The notes under the pieces: generated by a model
Told to the model about the DNA's origin: nothing
Database searches by the model: none
Seen by the model: only the letters and a program-made list of their open reading frames with translations
Source: Prorocentrum cordatum
Lineage: Eukaryota > Sar > Dinophyceae > Prorocentrales > Prorocentraceae
Direction of reading: 5' to 3'
Length of the DNA stretch: 23,803 bases
Assembly: GCA_963575745.1 (NCBI GenBank)
Contig: CAUYUJ010011269.1
Span: 1-23,803 of the forward strand
In this document: one piece after another, positions 1-7,307 of the stretch
Numbering within the stretch: the first letter of the stretch is position 1
Layout: the number at the start of each line of letters is the position of its first letter
Position numbers and translations under genes: made by a program

Positions 1-109
1 GTCGGCCGTCAAGGCCGCTGCGGCGCGTGTGTGCACGAGTCGGAACGGCCCCCCCCTTGCTGCTGCTGTGCTGCGCGCGCTTTGCCCGTGCGGGCTGCGC
101 CTCTCCTCT

Positions 110-199
110 CTGTCTTCCTCGCTTCCTCCTCCTCCTCCTCCTCCTCCTCCTCCTCCTCCTCCTCCTCCTCCTCCTCCTCCCTGTCTTCCTCGCTTCCTC
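110..199. repeat. (TCC)n microsatellite flanked by a 19-bp direct duplication
   Basis: An uninterrupted TCC array occupies about 124-180. The 19-mer ctgtcttcctcgcttcctc begins at 110 on the left and recurs exactly at 181-199 on the right, so the array sits between two copies of one sequence. The right copy runs into ctccgcag at about 202-209, which looks like a 3' splice acceptor. Open frames through here (poly-Leu, poly-Pro, poly-Ser) are products of the triplet array and are not called as genes. Confidence 0.9.
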
Positions 200-209
200 G
201 TCTCCGCAG

Positions 210-675
210 GCGGGCCAACAAAAAAAAGAGGGGGGAAATGCAGTACAAAACGGCCGTTCTGCGCAGAATTTCCCCCCCATCCCTTGTTTGGTGGCATGCT
301 CTCGGAGGCGTTGGTGGGCTCCTCGCTTTGCGTGCTGCTTCGCTGGCTCTGCCCGCTTGGCTGGCTCCCTCCCTCTTCTCCCTCTTGCGCCGCGGGGGGG
401 CCGTGGCGTGCTTTTCTCCTCCTGCCCTCCAGGTGCTAACAGACTTGATGTGATGATCCAGACGTGGGCATCGCGCCCATCGGCCTGCCCATCATGGGAT
501 TGTGATTGTGTGCCCTGGAGGTTGCAGGCCAGGGCCAGTGCCCGCCGTGCGGGATCGTGCAGCACGCCGCACGGCGCATGAGACAATCGTAGGTGGCTGG
601 CCACCCCCTCAGAGTCCCAAGTGGCTGTCCGAGGCTTAGATGCGTAGCCGAGGCCGCATGGAGACTCCGAGAGAT
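210..675. other. Unassigned stretch, no gene supported
   Basis: This is mixed sequence with short homopolymers. A pyrimidine-rich stretch ending ccctccag at about 424-432 could act as a splice acceptor. I see no domain, RNA gene or repeat family, and the open frames read in from the TCC array. Confidence 0.5.
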
Positions 676-731
<56 letters not shown>

Positions 732-803
732 TCCTCCTCCTCCTCCTCCTCCTCCTCCTCCTCCTCCTCCTCCTCCTCCTCCTCCTCCTCTTCCTCCTCC
801 CCC
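676..803. repeat. Compound microsatellite (TTGC)n-(TCC)n
   Basis: About 14 copies of TTGC (676-731) pass directly into about 20 copies of TCC (732-790). A second short TCC tract follows and ends in cccccagcag near 808. The change of motif is abrupt. Confidence 0.93.
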
Positions 804-808
804 AGCAG

Positions 809-1027
809 CGCCGCTCCCGCAGGGTGGCTCATCTTGCAGCCACGCGGCGCGATGATCGACCATGTCGTGATTCGCTGCCGTTCCATGTTCGGCTGGTGGC
901 ACGGCGTCCTCGTCGGCGGCGACGCCTTCTTCGTCGGCGGCAAGTTGGCCTGCGTCCACGGCCTTGAGGGCGACTTCTTCCAGTTGCTCTCCTTCTACAT
1001 TGCCTCCTGCTCTTACGGCACGGTGCC
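809..1027 (+). CDS. Possible internal exon between splice-like signals
   Basis: The segment is bounded on the left by a pyrimidine tract (the TCC array) ending in cccccagcag, and on the right by gtgagt at 1028-1033, a consensus 5' splice donor. A strong acceptor, ttcctgtgtacgcag, ends at 1137, so a 110-bp intron at 1028-1137 is possible. Between these signals the plus-strand frame is open from the array through to the donor and codes for about 57 non-repetitive residues, including a run GDAFFVGGKLACVHGLEGDF. The minus strand is also open and acidic here, so the coding strand is uncertain. After the proposed splice the plus frame stops within about eight codons. No family is recognised. Confidence 0.2.
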
Positions 1028-1263
1028 GTGAGTAGGCGGCGCCAGGGGCCAGTCCGTCGCGCGCCCGCGTGCGCGGCGGGAGACCTTCCTGAGGGGCTGC
1101 GCTCCTCCTCCCTCTCACCCTCTTCCTGTGTACGCAGCTCCCCCCCCGCCAATATCGCATGACTCGATGGGTTCTGTCGGTGAGCCCCAGGTCCGCTGTG
1201 AAACGCGTCTGCGGATGGAGAGAAATCAACGCAATGGGATGTGATGTGTGCGTGTGTGCGAAA

Positions 1264-1300
1264 GGTAGGATGTCAGGTACGGCGCGACCGCACCTAGCTT
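1264..1300 (-). pseudogene. Short coding relic, peptide LGAVAPYLTSYLSH
   Basis: Read on the minus strand this 37-bp stretch encodes KLGAVAPYLTSYL and continues as SHT. It is 32/37 identical to 6817-6853, which on the same strand encodes NLGAIAPYLTSYL then SHP. The differences fall mainly at third or silent positions (for example cta/tta Leu, ccg/cca Pro, tac/tat Tyr), with one Val/Ile and one Lys/Asn exchange, so the shared unit appears to be protein sequence. No longer frame is kept around this copy, which suggests a fragment. At the other locus the peptide precedes a CxxCGAY module. I do not know its function. Confidence 0.45.
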
Positions 1301-1416
1301 GATGAGAGTACTACGTTCTCCTTCCCCCCTGAGATGATATGGGAGTAGCCAGCCACATTCCGCGTATTGTTTTCACACGCGCAGACACACACAGGAGTTT
1401 CGTTGTTTGTATTTCC

Positions 1417-1677
1417 TGAGGCTGAGGCTGAAGCAGGCTGAGGCTGAGGCTGAGGCAGGCTGAGGCTGAGGCTGAGGCAGACTGAGGCTGAGGCAGGCTG
1501 AGGCTGAGGCTGAGCCTGAGGCACGCTCAGGCTGAGGCAGGCTGAGGCTGAGGCCGAGGCTGAAGGCCGATTGAGGCTGAGGCTGAAGCAGGCTGAGGCT
1601 GAGGCTGAGGCAGGCTGAGGCTGAGGCAGGCTGAGGCTGGCTGAGGCTGAGGCTGAGGCAGGCTGAGGCTGAGGCTG
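1417..1677. repeat. (AGGCTG)n hexanucleotide minisatellite
   Basis: GAGGCT/GGCTGA units run for about 260 bp. They are interrupted periodically by aggcaggctg, giving a higher-order beat of three or four hexamers. The plus strand reads Glu-Ala-rich and the minus strand Ser-Leu or Pro-Gln; these frames are repeat products. Confidence 0.92.
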
Positions 1678-1739
1678 TGACTGCGACTGCCGTTGCCACT
1701 GCGACAGTCATCGCGAATGCGACTGCGACTGCGAGAACA
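1678..1739. repeat. Degenerate (TGCGAC)n hexamer block
   Basis: Several ctgcgac, ctgccgt and atgcgac units directly follow the AGGCTG array, so a second hexamer family abuts the first. Confidence 0.7.
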
Positions 1740-1845
1740 GCATAATTCTACAACTGGATTCTCATCTGAATCTTAAGAGGAATGCGTCCAGACATGCTCC
1801 TACACATCGCTGTTAGGTTGCTTTGCCGGGATAGCTGGGGGTATA

Positions 1846-2062
1846 GGACGCCTCTTGGGGCCGTCTTGGACCCCTTTCGCCCAAAAGAGGGGTAGTCTCA
1901 ATTCCCATCGCCCCTTCGGAGGCTCAACAATGCCGTCATGGGGCCATATTGGGCCGCTCTTGGGGCGCTCTTGGGCGCTCTTGGGGCCGTCTTGGGGCCC
2001 TCTTGGACCCATCTTGGGGCTCTCTTGGGCCGTCTTGGGGCCATCTTGAGGCCTCAAGAGCC
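1846..2062 (+). repeat. Degenerate 12-bp repeat block (CTTGGGGCCGTC family)
   Basis: Units such as cttggggccgtc, cttgggcgctc and cttggggccctc repeat at about 12 bp. The period is four codons, so frames stay open and read like LGPSWG or LGALLG on the plus strand and KTAQEGP or DGPK on the minus strand. The same family recurs in both orientations near 3780-3840, 5640-5770, 5990-6238, 9465-10200, 11090-11515, 12320-12845, 13050-13150 and 18866-18945. Confidence 0.85.
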
Positions 2063-2167
2063 CATCGGATGCGAAAGAGCGAGAAGGCAAACAACATTGA
2101 TTTTCATTCGGTTTTTCAATGAGTTTGGCCTTTGGGGGGGTCCTTGGAGGCCTCGGAGGGCATTTGA

Positions 2168-2262
2168 ATCAGTAAATATGCTCCTCTCCGCCTCATGTTA
2201 CACTTGCCTCTCTCGTTGCCTGCCTTGCCACACCTTGACCCTGCGGCTTCGTACCGCAGCCG
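2168..2262 (+). repeat. Dispersed repeat copy 1, possible LTR part
   Basis: It starts atcagtaaata and shares ctcctctccgcctcat, then a gcctgccttgc-like segment and taccgcagccg, with 8373-8456. The spacing between blocks is similar in the two copies. Copy 1 lies just upstream of a TATA box and a primer-binding-site-like sequence, which fits a piece of an LTR U3 region. Confidence 0.6.
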
Positions 2263-2277
2263 TTTGTGCTTACATGA

Positions 2278-2284
2278 TATAAAA
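2278..2284 (+). promoter_or_regulatory. TATA box candidate
   Basis: tataaaa followed by gg lies about 200 bp upstream of the TGGTATCAG site and about 240 bp upstream of the first open frame. That spacing fits an LTR promoter driving transcription from about 25-30 bp downstream. A classical TATA box is unusual for dinoflagellate host genes, which supports a retroelement origin. Confidence 0.5.
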
Positions 2285-2482
2285 GGAGCGCGCCAGCCCT
2301 CGGCCGCCGCGCGTCGTCGGTCGTCGGCCGGCCGGCCTCCTCCCTTACCACTCCTGAGTACAATTGCTTAACGGTTACTTGCAGTTTCATCGATGTTTCT
2401 TCCCTTATTCTCTACTACTGAGCAGAGTCAACACGAGACCTTAATTCCTTTGTCATCTTACCCCGATTCTCAGAGGAAATAT

Positions 2483-2491
2483 TGGTATCAG
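2483..2491 (+). promoter_or_regulatory. Primer-binding-site-like TGGTATCAG
   Basis: tggtatcag is complementary to the CTGATACCA 3' end of plant-type initiator methionine tRNA and is the usual start of the primer-binding site of Ty1/copia elements. Here the match stops after nine bases: the next bases are ccg, not the usual agc. The site lies 30 bp before the ATG of the first open frame. The LTR boundary could be the ctca at about 2468-2472, but no second LTR was found to prove it. Confidence 0.45.
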
Positions 2492-2520
2492 CCGAACCCC
2501 GCGACCAAGTCGCAACAGGG

Positions 2521-2973
2521 ATGAGCTATGATGAGACAGCCGAATTGCCCGTCGGAGCCGAGCTAGTATCACAAGTTGCACAACATGACGGGCAAGAACC
2601 ACAGGACGGCGGCCCGGGGAGGGGCCGCCCTCCCTCTTCTTCTATCGCCACTCGGGTCTCTCGGGGAAGGAGCAGGGGAGAAGTTATAGATCTGTCAAGA
2701 GATGATTCTCCCTCGCGAATCCCGATCGGTGATCGTAAACAGACCCCAGACCCGACGAGGCGAGGCGGCACAACAGCAAAGATAAGGCGAGGAGCATTCT
2801 CGTCGTTGATAGCCGAACCTTCGGACACAATAAACTCCAGCCCGATTGCAATGCGGACTATTGTGCCGCTGGCCAAGCCAGCAGGTCAGGAGAAGCTGAG
2901 GGGTCCAGAGGTGTGTACCCCACCGTCCCAGACGGATGGGGAAACGCCCAAGGAACTCATCCCATCCCAATAG
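2521..2973 (+). CDS. Disordered gag-position open frame A
   Basis: ATG at 2521 follows the TGGTATCAG site by 30 bp, and the frame stops at 2971-2973 after 150 codons. The product is hydrophilic and rich in Asp, Arg, Ser and Pro, with no membrane segment. At 2683-2694 it encodes VIDL followed by SRDDSPS, which has the form of a SUMO-interacting motif (hydrophobic core plus serine/acidic tail). A Gly/Arg-rich part (GGPGRGRPP) precedes it. Position suggests the gag slot of an LTR element, but no zinc knuckle or capsid motif is visible and I cannot name the family. The frame overlaps open frame B in another phase, so the pair may be one gene broken by a frameshift or joined by programmed frameshifting. 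Base composition is much less repetitive than the surroundings. Confidence 0.5.
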   Translation: MSYDETAELPVGAELVSQVAQHDGQEPQDGGPGRGRPPSSSIATRVSRGRSRGEVIDLSRDDSPSRIPIGDRKQTPDPTRRGGTTAKIRRGAFSSLIAEPSDTINSSPIAMRTIVPLAKPAGQEKLRGPEVCTPPSQTDGETPKELIPSQ

Positions 2974-3692
2974 CCTTGAACGGACAGACCGGCCAAGACA
3001 GTGATGAACAGCTTGATGATAGAGACGATATGAATTCCATGGAGGAAGACATTGACTATGCTAACTATCAGGTGTCAGTTGGCCGAGATTTGTCCTCGAT
3101 AATTGATGCAGACCACCCGGTCCAAGACGAGAGGTGGTCCCCTGGGCAGGATACAATTGATTACGATCAAGTGGGAGCCCTTGGGGAAGCATTCGCAATA
3201 CCAGACTCGGACATTCAGATAAGTGACCTGACGCCCCAGGCGGTCGAGGTGGAAATGGAATATCATACTCAATCGAAGCATGACCGGGAGATCACAGGAA
3301 GAACTCCCGCCCCTCATCTCAAGAAGCAGAGGAATGAAGATTATGACTTGAACGATTCCCCGCTCCAGGAAGGGTTTCATCGAACTGCCGTCGCCACTGG
3401 CGATTGGCAACCATCGATACCCGTTGTAATTGAGGATGATGAAATGATCACCCCCCCGGCTTCGCTTGATGAGTTGGTTAGACAAGACGAAAGGGATGAG
3501 GAGTTTCGAGAGGCGGCTAGACCGCCAGAGAGTACTCACACACGTCCCAGATCGAATGCTTCGAGCAGGGGGCCTCCCTTTCCTCCTCCTCCTCCGTCAT
3601 TTCCTCCTCCCCCGCCCTCCTCCTCCTCAGTAGGGCTCGGGGCATCCAGGGCAACAATTACACGGATGGAGGGCGGGTCGCGTTCAAAATGA
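2739..3692 (+). CDS. Acidic, proline-tailed open frame B
   Basis: The frame is open from just after a stop at 2736-2738 to the TGA at 3690-3692, about 317 codons, with up to about 235 bp of overlap with frame A. There is no ATG near its beginning, so expression probably needs a frameshift or fusion with A. The product is strongly acidic (DEQLDDRDDMNSMEEDID), has a basic LKKQR patch, and at 3423-3443 encodes VVIEDDE, a second sequence of SUMO-interacting form. The C-terminus is proline-rich (PPFPPPPPSFPPPPPSSSS). No protease, integrase or reverse transcriptase follows before the repeats resume at about 3775, so any retroelement here is truncated or non-autonomous. A host nuclear protein exon is an alternative. 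Confidence 0.45.
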   Translation, partial: TDPRPDEARRHNSKDKARSILVVDSRTFGHNKLQPDCNADYCAAGQASRSGEAEGSRGVYPTVPDGWGNAQGTHPIPIALNGQTGQDSDEQLDDRDDMNSMEEDIDYANYQVSVGRDLSSIIDADHPVQDERWSPGQDTIDYDQVGALGEAFAIPDSDIQISDLTPQAVEVEMEYHTQSKHDREITGRTPAPHLKKQRNEDYDLNDSPLQEGFHRTAVATGDWQPSIPVVIEDDEMITPPASLDELVRQDERDEEFREAARPPESTHTRPRSNASSRGPPFPPPPPSFPPPPPSSSSVGLGASRATITRMEGGSRSK

Positions 3693-3774
3693 CGCTCTCG
3701 CCCCACTAATTTTTTAAGTTTGAACGCGGCGCCCGCTTATTTAACGAATCGCGCCCCCAATTGTTTTAACCCGC

Positions 3775-3840
3775 CGTCTCGGGGCCATCTTGAGCCGTCT
3801 CTGGACCATCCTGAGCCGAGGCCGTCTTGGGCCGTGGGCC
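3775..3840 (+). repeat. 12-bp repeat family, short block
   Basis: ggggccatcttgagccgtct and related units run directly into the left arm of the foldback, so the arm itself begins with the family sequence gccgtcttgggccgt. Confidence 0.6.
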
Positions 3841-4009
3841 GCAGGTGCAAAGACCCGCGCAATGCGCAAAGCCTGCACTATGCGGAAACTCATCGGGAAC
3901 TCGGAAACTCATCGGGGACGCGTGTCAAGTAATACCCGATCACATGGTACAGTGCAGGCTTTGCGCATTGCGCGGGTCTTTGCGCCTGCGGCCCACGGCC
4001 CAAGACGGC
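3821..4009. mobile_element. Foldback (long inverted-repeat) element
   Basis: The left arm 3821-3879 and the right arm 3951-4009 are reverse complements over 59 bp, with one mismatch by hand comparison (t at 3846). The 71-nt spacer contains a 19-bp tandem repeat (3883-3901 and 3902-3920, cggaaactcatcgggaact-type). Outside the arms the complementarity continues imperfectly through tgagcc on the left and ggctcaatatggctcaacc on the right. A clear target-site duplication was not seen. The structure fits a foldback or MITE-like element, a cruciform-forming inverted duplication, or a precursor of hairpin RNA. It has no coding capacity. Confidence 0.9.
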
Positions 4010-4035
4010 TCAATATGGCTCAACCTGTAATAGGT

Positions 4036-4312
4036 ACTGTTTTGGACATTTTTGACAACGCTTTAAATAGGCATTATTTGCTGGACATATGTTCAACAGG
4101 TGTTGCTTTTTGGACATATGTTCAATCGGTATTATTTCTGGACTGATTTAAACTATGTCCTATTTTGTTGGACATACTTTGACGCAAGCTGAAGAAATTG
4201 ACAAGATTTCCAACATAACAAAACAATGTGAACAAGTATTGTTTGGACATATTTTCAATGGGTACGATGTTTTAGACATATCGCTCGCAGGTACTATTTT
4301 TGGACATATCAA
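4036..4312 (+). repeat. AT-rich ~29-bp tandem repeat island
   Basis: Units of the form ttggacatatgttcaacagg plus tattattt recur with ggacat or agacat near 4044, 4083, 4112, 4170, 4245, 4274 and 4302. The spacing is mostly 28-31 bp, with larger gaps where a unit has decayed. The island is much richer in A+T than both flanks. Confidence 0.8.
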
Positions 4313-4314
4313 AC

Positions 4315-5118
4315 CTCAGGGTGGGGGCCAGGTGGAGGGTATCGGTCGGTTTTGGGCGAGAAATCGTGGGCAGGGGGGGGGGCCAAAAACAGAGGCTCCA
4401 TGGGGTGGGGATGTCGGGGCCAGGTGGAGACCAGGTGTGAGGTATCAGTCGGTTTTGGGCGAGAAATCGTGGGTTGCGGGGCCCCGAGAACAGAGGCTCC
4501 ATGGGGCGGGGGGGTCGGGGCCAGGAGGGGGCAAGGTGGGGGGTATCGGTCGGTTTGGGGCGGGAATCGTGTGTTGGGGGGCCCCAAGAACAAAGGCTCC
4601 ATGGGGTGGGGGCGTCGGTGTCAGGTGGAGGCCAGGTGGGCGGCATCGGCCGGTTTGGGGCGGGAAATCGTGGGCCGGGGGGCCCTACGAGCAGAGGCTC
4701 CATGGGGTGGGGGTGTCGGGGCCAGGTGGGAGCCAGGTGGGGGGTATTGGTCGGTTTTGAGCGAGACATCGTGGGCTGGGGGGTCCCAAAAACAGCGCCT
4801 CCATGGGGTTGGGGTGTCAGGGCCAGGAGGGGGCAAGGTGGAGGGTATTGGTCGGTTTGGGCCAAGAAATTGTGGGTTGGGGGGGCCCAAGAACAGAGGC
4901 TCCATGGGTGTCGGGGCCAGGTGTCGGGACATCGGTCGGTTTTGGGGGAGAAATCGCGGGCTGGGGGCCCCCAAGAACAGAGGCTCCATGGGGTGGGGGT
5001 GTCGGGGCCAGGTGGGGGGCATCGGTCGGTCTTGGGCGAGAAACCCAAGAACAGAGGCTCCATGGGGTGGGGGAGTCGGGGCCAGGTGGGGGCCAGGTGG
5101 GGGGCATCGGCCAGTTTT
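4315..5118 (+). repeat. G-rich ~101-bp minisatellite, eight copies
   Basis: The word ctccatgg (cctccatgg in one unit) marks the units at 4396, 4497, 4597, 4698, 4799, 4900, 4984 and 5059. Spacings are 101, 100, 101, 101, 101, 84 and 75 bp, so the last units are shortened. Each unit carries ggtatcggtcggtttt, gcgagaaatcgtggg and cccaagaacagagg in order. Because 101 is not a multiple of three, the long Pro/His-rich minus-strand frame and the Gly-rich plus frames shift phase from unit to unit. They are not called as proteins. Confidence 0.93.
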
Positions 5119-5439
5119 GGTTGCTCGAGCGAGGAGAAGCTCAAGAGTGATACCTTCCCTCTCACGCCTCTAGGGGTCGGCGGATTGCCCCAAAATAGCG
5201 CCCGAAGGGCTCCAAAAAGGCTTCGATTAGACCCCGACGAGGCCCAAGAGACGCTCAAGAACACCATGGCTTCCATCAGCGAGGGGTGACGCAACAACTT
5301 AAAACCTGTGAACACCAGGCCTCCCAAGGGAGAGTGGCGACGTAACGAGCTCTTCACACCAAGGTTTCCAAGAGCGAAGGGTGCCATGAGCCCTCTCGGG
5401 CAAGTTCCTGAGGCGCTCTTCCCGTTTCCGTGCTGGGCC

Positions 5440-6000
5440 AGGTGACGGAAAGAGCGAGGCACGAGTGATGTATGTCGAGTTGAAGCGAAGCCCTCTAGGG
5501 AGGGGGCGGGGGTGTAGCGCATGCGTTTAATGGCCGTTCAAAGTACCGTGTCCCTCAGATTTTTTCGAGTGAAGCGGCCCGCGGGCGCTTTCCACGGCCC
5601 GTTCCCTCGTTTTTGTTCAAGTCAAGCGGCTGAAGCGCTCCAAGACTGCCCAAGAGGGCACCAAAACGACCCAAAGACGGCCCCAAGAGAGCTTCGGATG
5701 GCCTCCAGACGGTCCAAGAGAGCTTCCAGACGACGCCAAAAGATTTCCAGATGGCCCCCGAAAGGGCCAGAAAATGCTAAAAACATGGGTTCCCTTAGGG
5801 TTTTTGCAAGTAACCGAAAGAGCGAGGTACGAGTGTAAAGCAAAGCCCTCTAGGGAGGAGTCAAGAGGAGGGGCGATACAAAGATGACCCAAATGTAATT
5901 GCCAGCTGTCCTCATAATTTGTCGAGTGAAGCTGCTCCTGGGCGGCTCCCATGGCCCGTTTCTTCGCATTGTTTCGGGTGAAGCGGCACAAGCGCCCCAA
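5440..6000. repeat. Duplicated ~370-bp module
   Basis: ggaaagagcgaggcacgagtg followed by gaagccctctagggagg at about 5448-5505 recurs as cgaaagagcgaggtacgagtg and caaagccctctagggagg at about 5815-5860. The parts after it (tttcgagtgaagcggcccg and tcgagtgaagctgctcctg, each leading into caagcg or agcgc and the 12-mer repeats) also match. The module appears twice in tandem, each copy followed by a minus-oriented 12-mer block. Confidence 0.75.
5640..5770 (-). repeat. 12-bp repeat family block, reverse orientation
   Basis: ccaagactgcccaagagggc, gaccc and aaagacggccccaagagagc units are the reverse complement of the CTTGGGGCCGTC family and close the first copy of the duplicated module. Confidence 0.75.
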
Positions 6001-6238
6001 GACGACCCAAGAGGGCCCCACAACGGTCCAAGAGGGCCCCCAGACGGGCCCAAAATGGCCCAAGAGGCCCCAAAGATCGTCCCAAAACGGCCCCAGAGGC
6101 CTCGCAAAGGGGCCGATAACGGTCCAAGAGGGCCCCCACACGGCCCCAGAGGGCCCCAAGACGGCCCAAGGGGGCCCCCAGACCGCCCCAAGAGAGCCCC
6201 AAGATGGCCCCGAGAGGTTCCCAAGCGGGCCCCAGGAG
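5990..6238 (-). repeat. 12-bp repeat family block, reverse orientation
   Basis: About twenty units such as ccaagaggcccc, ccaagacggccc and ccaagagggccccc run to the edge of the GGA array. This block is denser and cleaner than most other blocks of the family. Confidence 0.85.
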
Positions 6239-6240
6239 GA

Positions 6241-6244
<4 letters not shown>

Positions 6245-6271
<27 letters not shown>

Positions 6272-6326
6272 GAGGAGGAGGAGGAGGAGGAGGAGGAGGA
6301 GGAGGAGGAGGAGGAGGAGGAGGAGG
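6245..6326. repeat. (GGA)n microsatellite
   Basis: A nearly perfect GGA array of about 25 copies is attached directly to the end of the 12-mer block. The reverse strand is TCC, the commonest triplet in this window. Confidence 0.93.
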
Positions 6327-6499
6327 TCCCGAGCGATGGAAGTCGCGGCCGATCCGATCGAGCGTGCCCCAGCATGAGATGAATAAGCGATGGAGCAGCC
6401 GACAGGGATGGTAGCCGAGCACCGCTCCTGCACGCCCCTGCACCCCCCAACCAAGCTCGTCGAACGACGAGGGCGGAGGCTCCAGAGCGTGCGAAGAAA

Positions 6500-7007
6500 T
6501 CACACGGGAAACAGCTTACCCGTGCGTGGACGCAGCCCTCTCATCAGTCGTGAGATGGCTTGCTCTTGATCAGAACGAGTCGAAGCGACGGGGGGCGGGC
6601 CGCCACGCCGAGCTTCGAGCTTACGGTTACGGCTCCGATCAGTAGAGTAGGCACCACAAGACAGGCAGATCACGTGATCACTAAACTTTTCAACTTGATG
6701 GCCCAACTCAGAAAGAGCTAGGTCGACCGCGTCCCTCCCGCCGTCCTCCACGACGGCGACGGCGACGACCCCCCCGCCGTCCCCGTCCAGTGGCCCGGGA
6801 AGGGATGGGTGAGATAGGTAGGATGTCAGATATGGCGCGATCGCACCTAAGTTGTCTCCTCCCCCTCGCCCTCCTCCTCTTCCTCCTCCCCCCCTCCTCC
6901 TCCTCCTTCTCCTCCGCTTCCTCTTCCTCCTCCTCCTCCTCCTCCCCCTTCTCCTCCTCCTCCTCCTCTCCTCCTCCTCCTCCTCCTCCTCCTCCTCCTC
7001 CTCCTCC

Positions 7008-7062
<55 letters not shown>

Positions 7063-7244
7063 CGTCCTTATGGTTTCTCTTCCCCCTCTTCCTCTTCCTC
7101 CCCCTCCTCCTCCTTCTCCCCTTCTCCTCCTCCTCTCCTCCTCCTCCTCCTCCTCCGACAACGACGACGGCGACGGCGGCGGCGGCGGCAACGGCGGCGC
7201 GATGGCGACGATGACCACGGCGGCGCGGCGGCGACGACGCCAGG

Positions 7245-7307
<63 letters not shown>

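Noticed and set aside
27-581. Poly-Leu, poly-Pro and poly-Ser frames around the first TCC array
   Set aside because: All three phases are open through a triplet array, so openness carries no coding information.
2037-2059. Similarity of gccatcttgaggcctcaag to the dinoflagellate spliced leader (GCCATTTTGGCTCAAG core)
   Set aside because: The match is partial and falls inside the 12-bp family, where similar words arise often. No exact leader or relict tandem leader was found. A similar near match at 4009-4022 was rejected for the same reason.
4272-5522. 416-codon minus-strand frame rich in Pro, His and Leu
   Set aside because: Most of it reads through the 101-bp minisatellite, and similar products appear in all phases. 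No domain is present.
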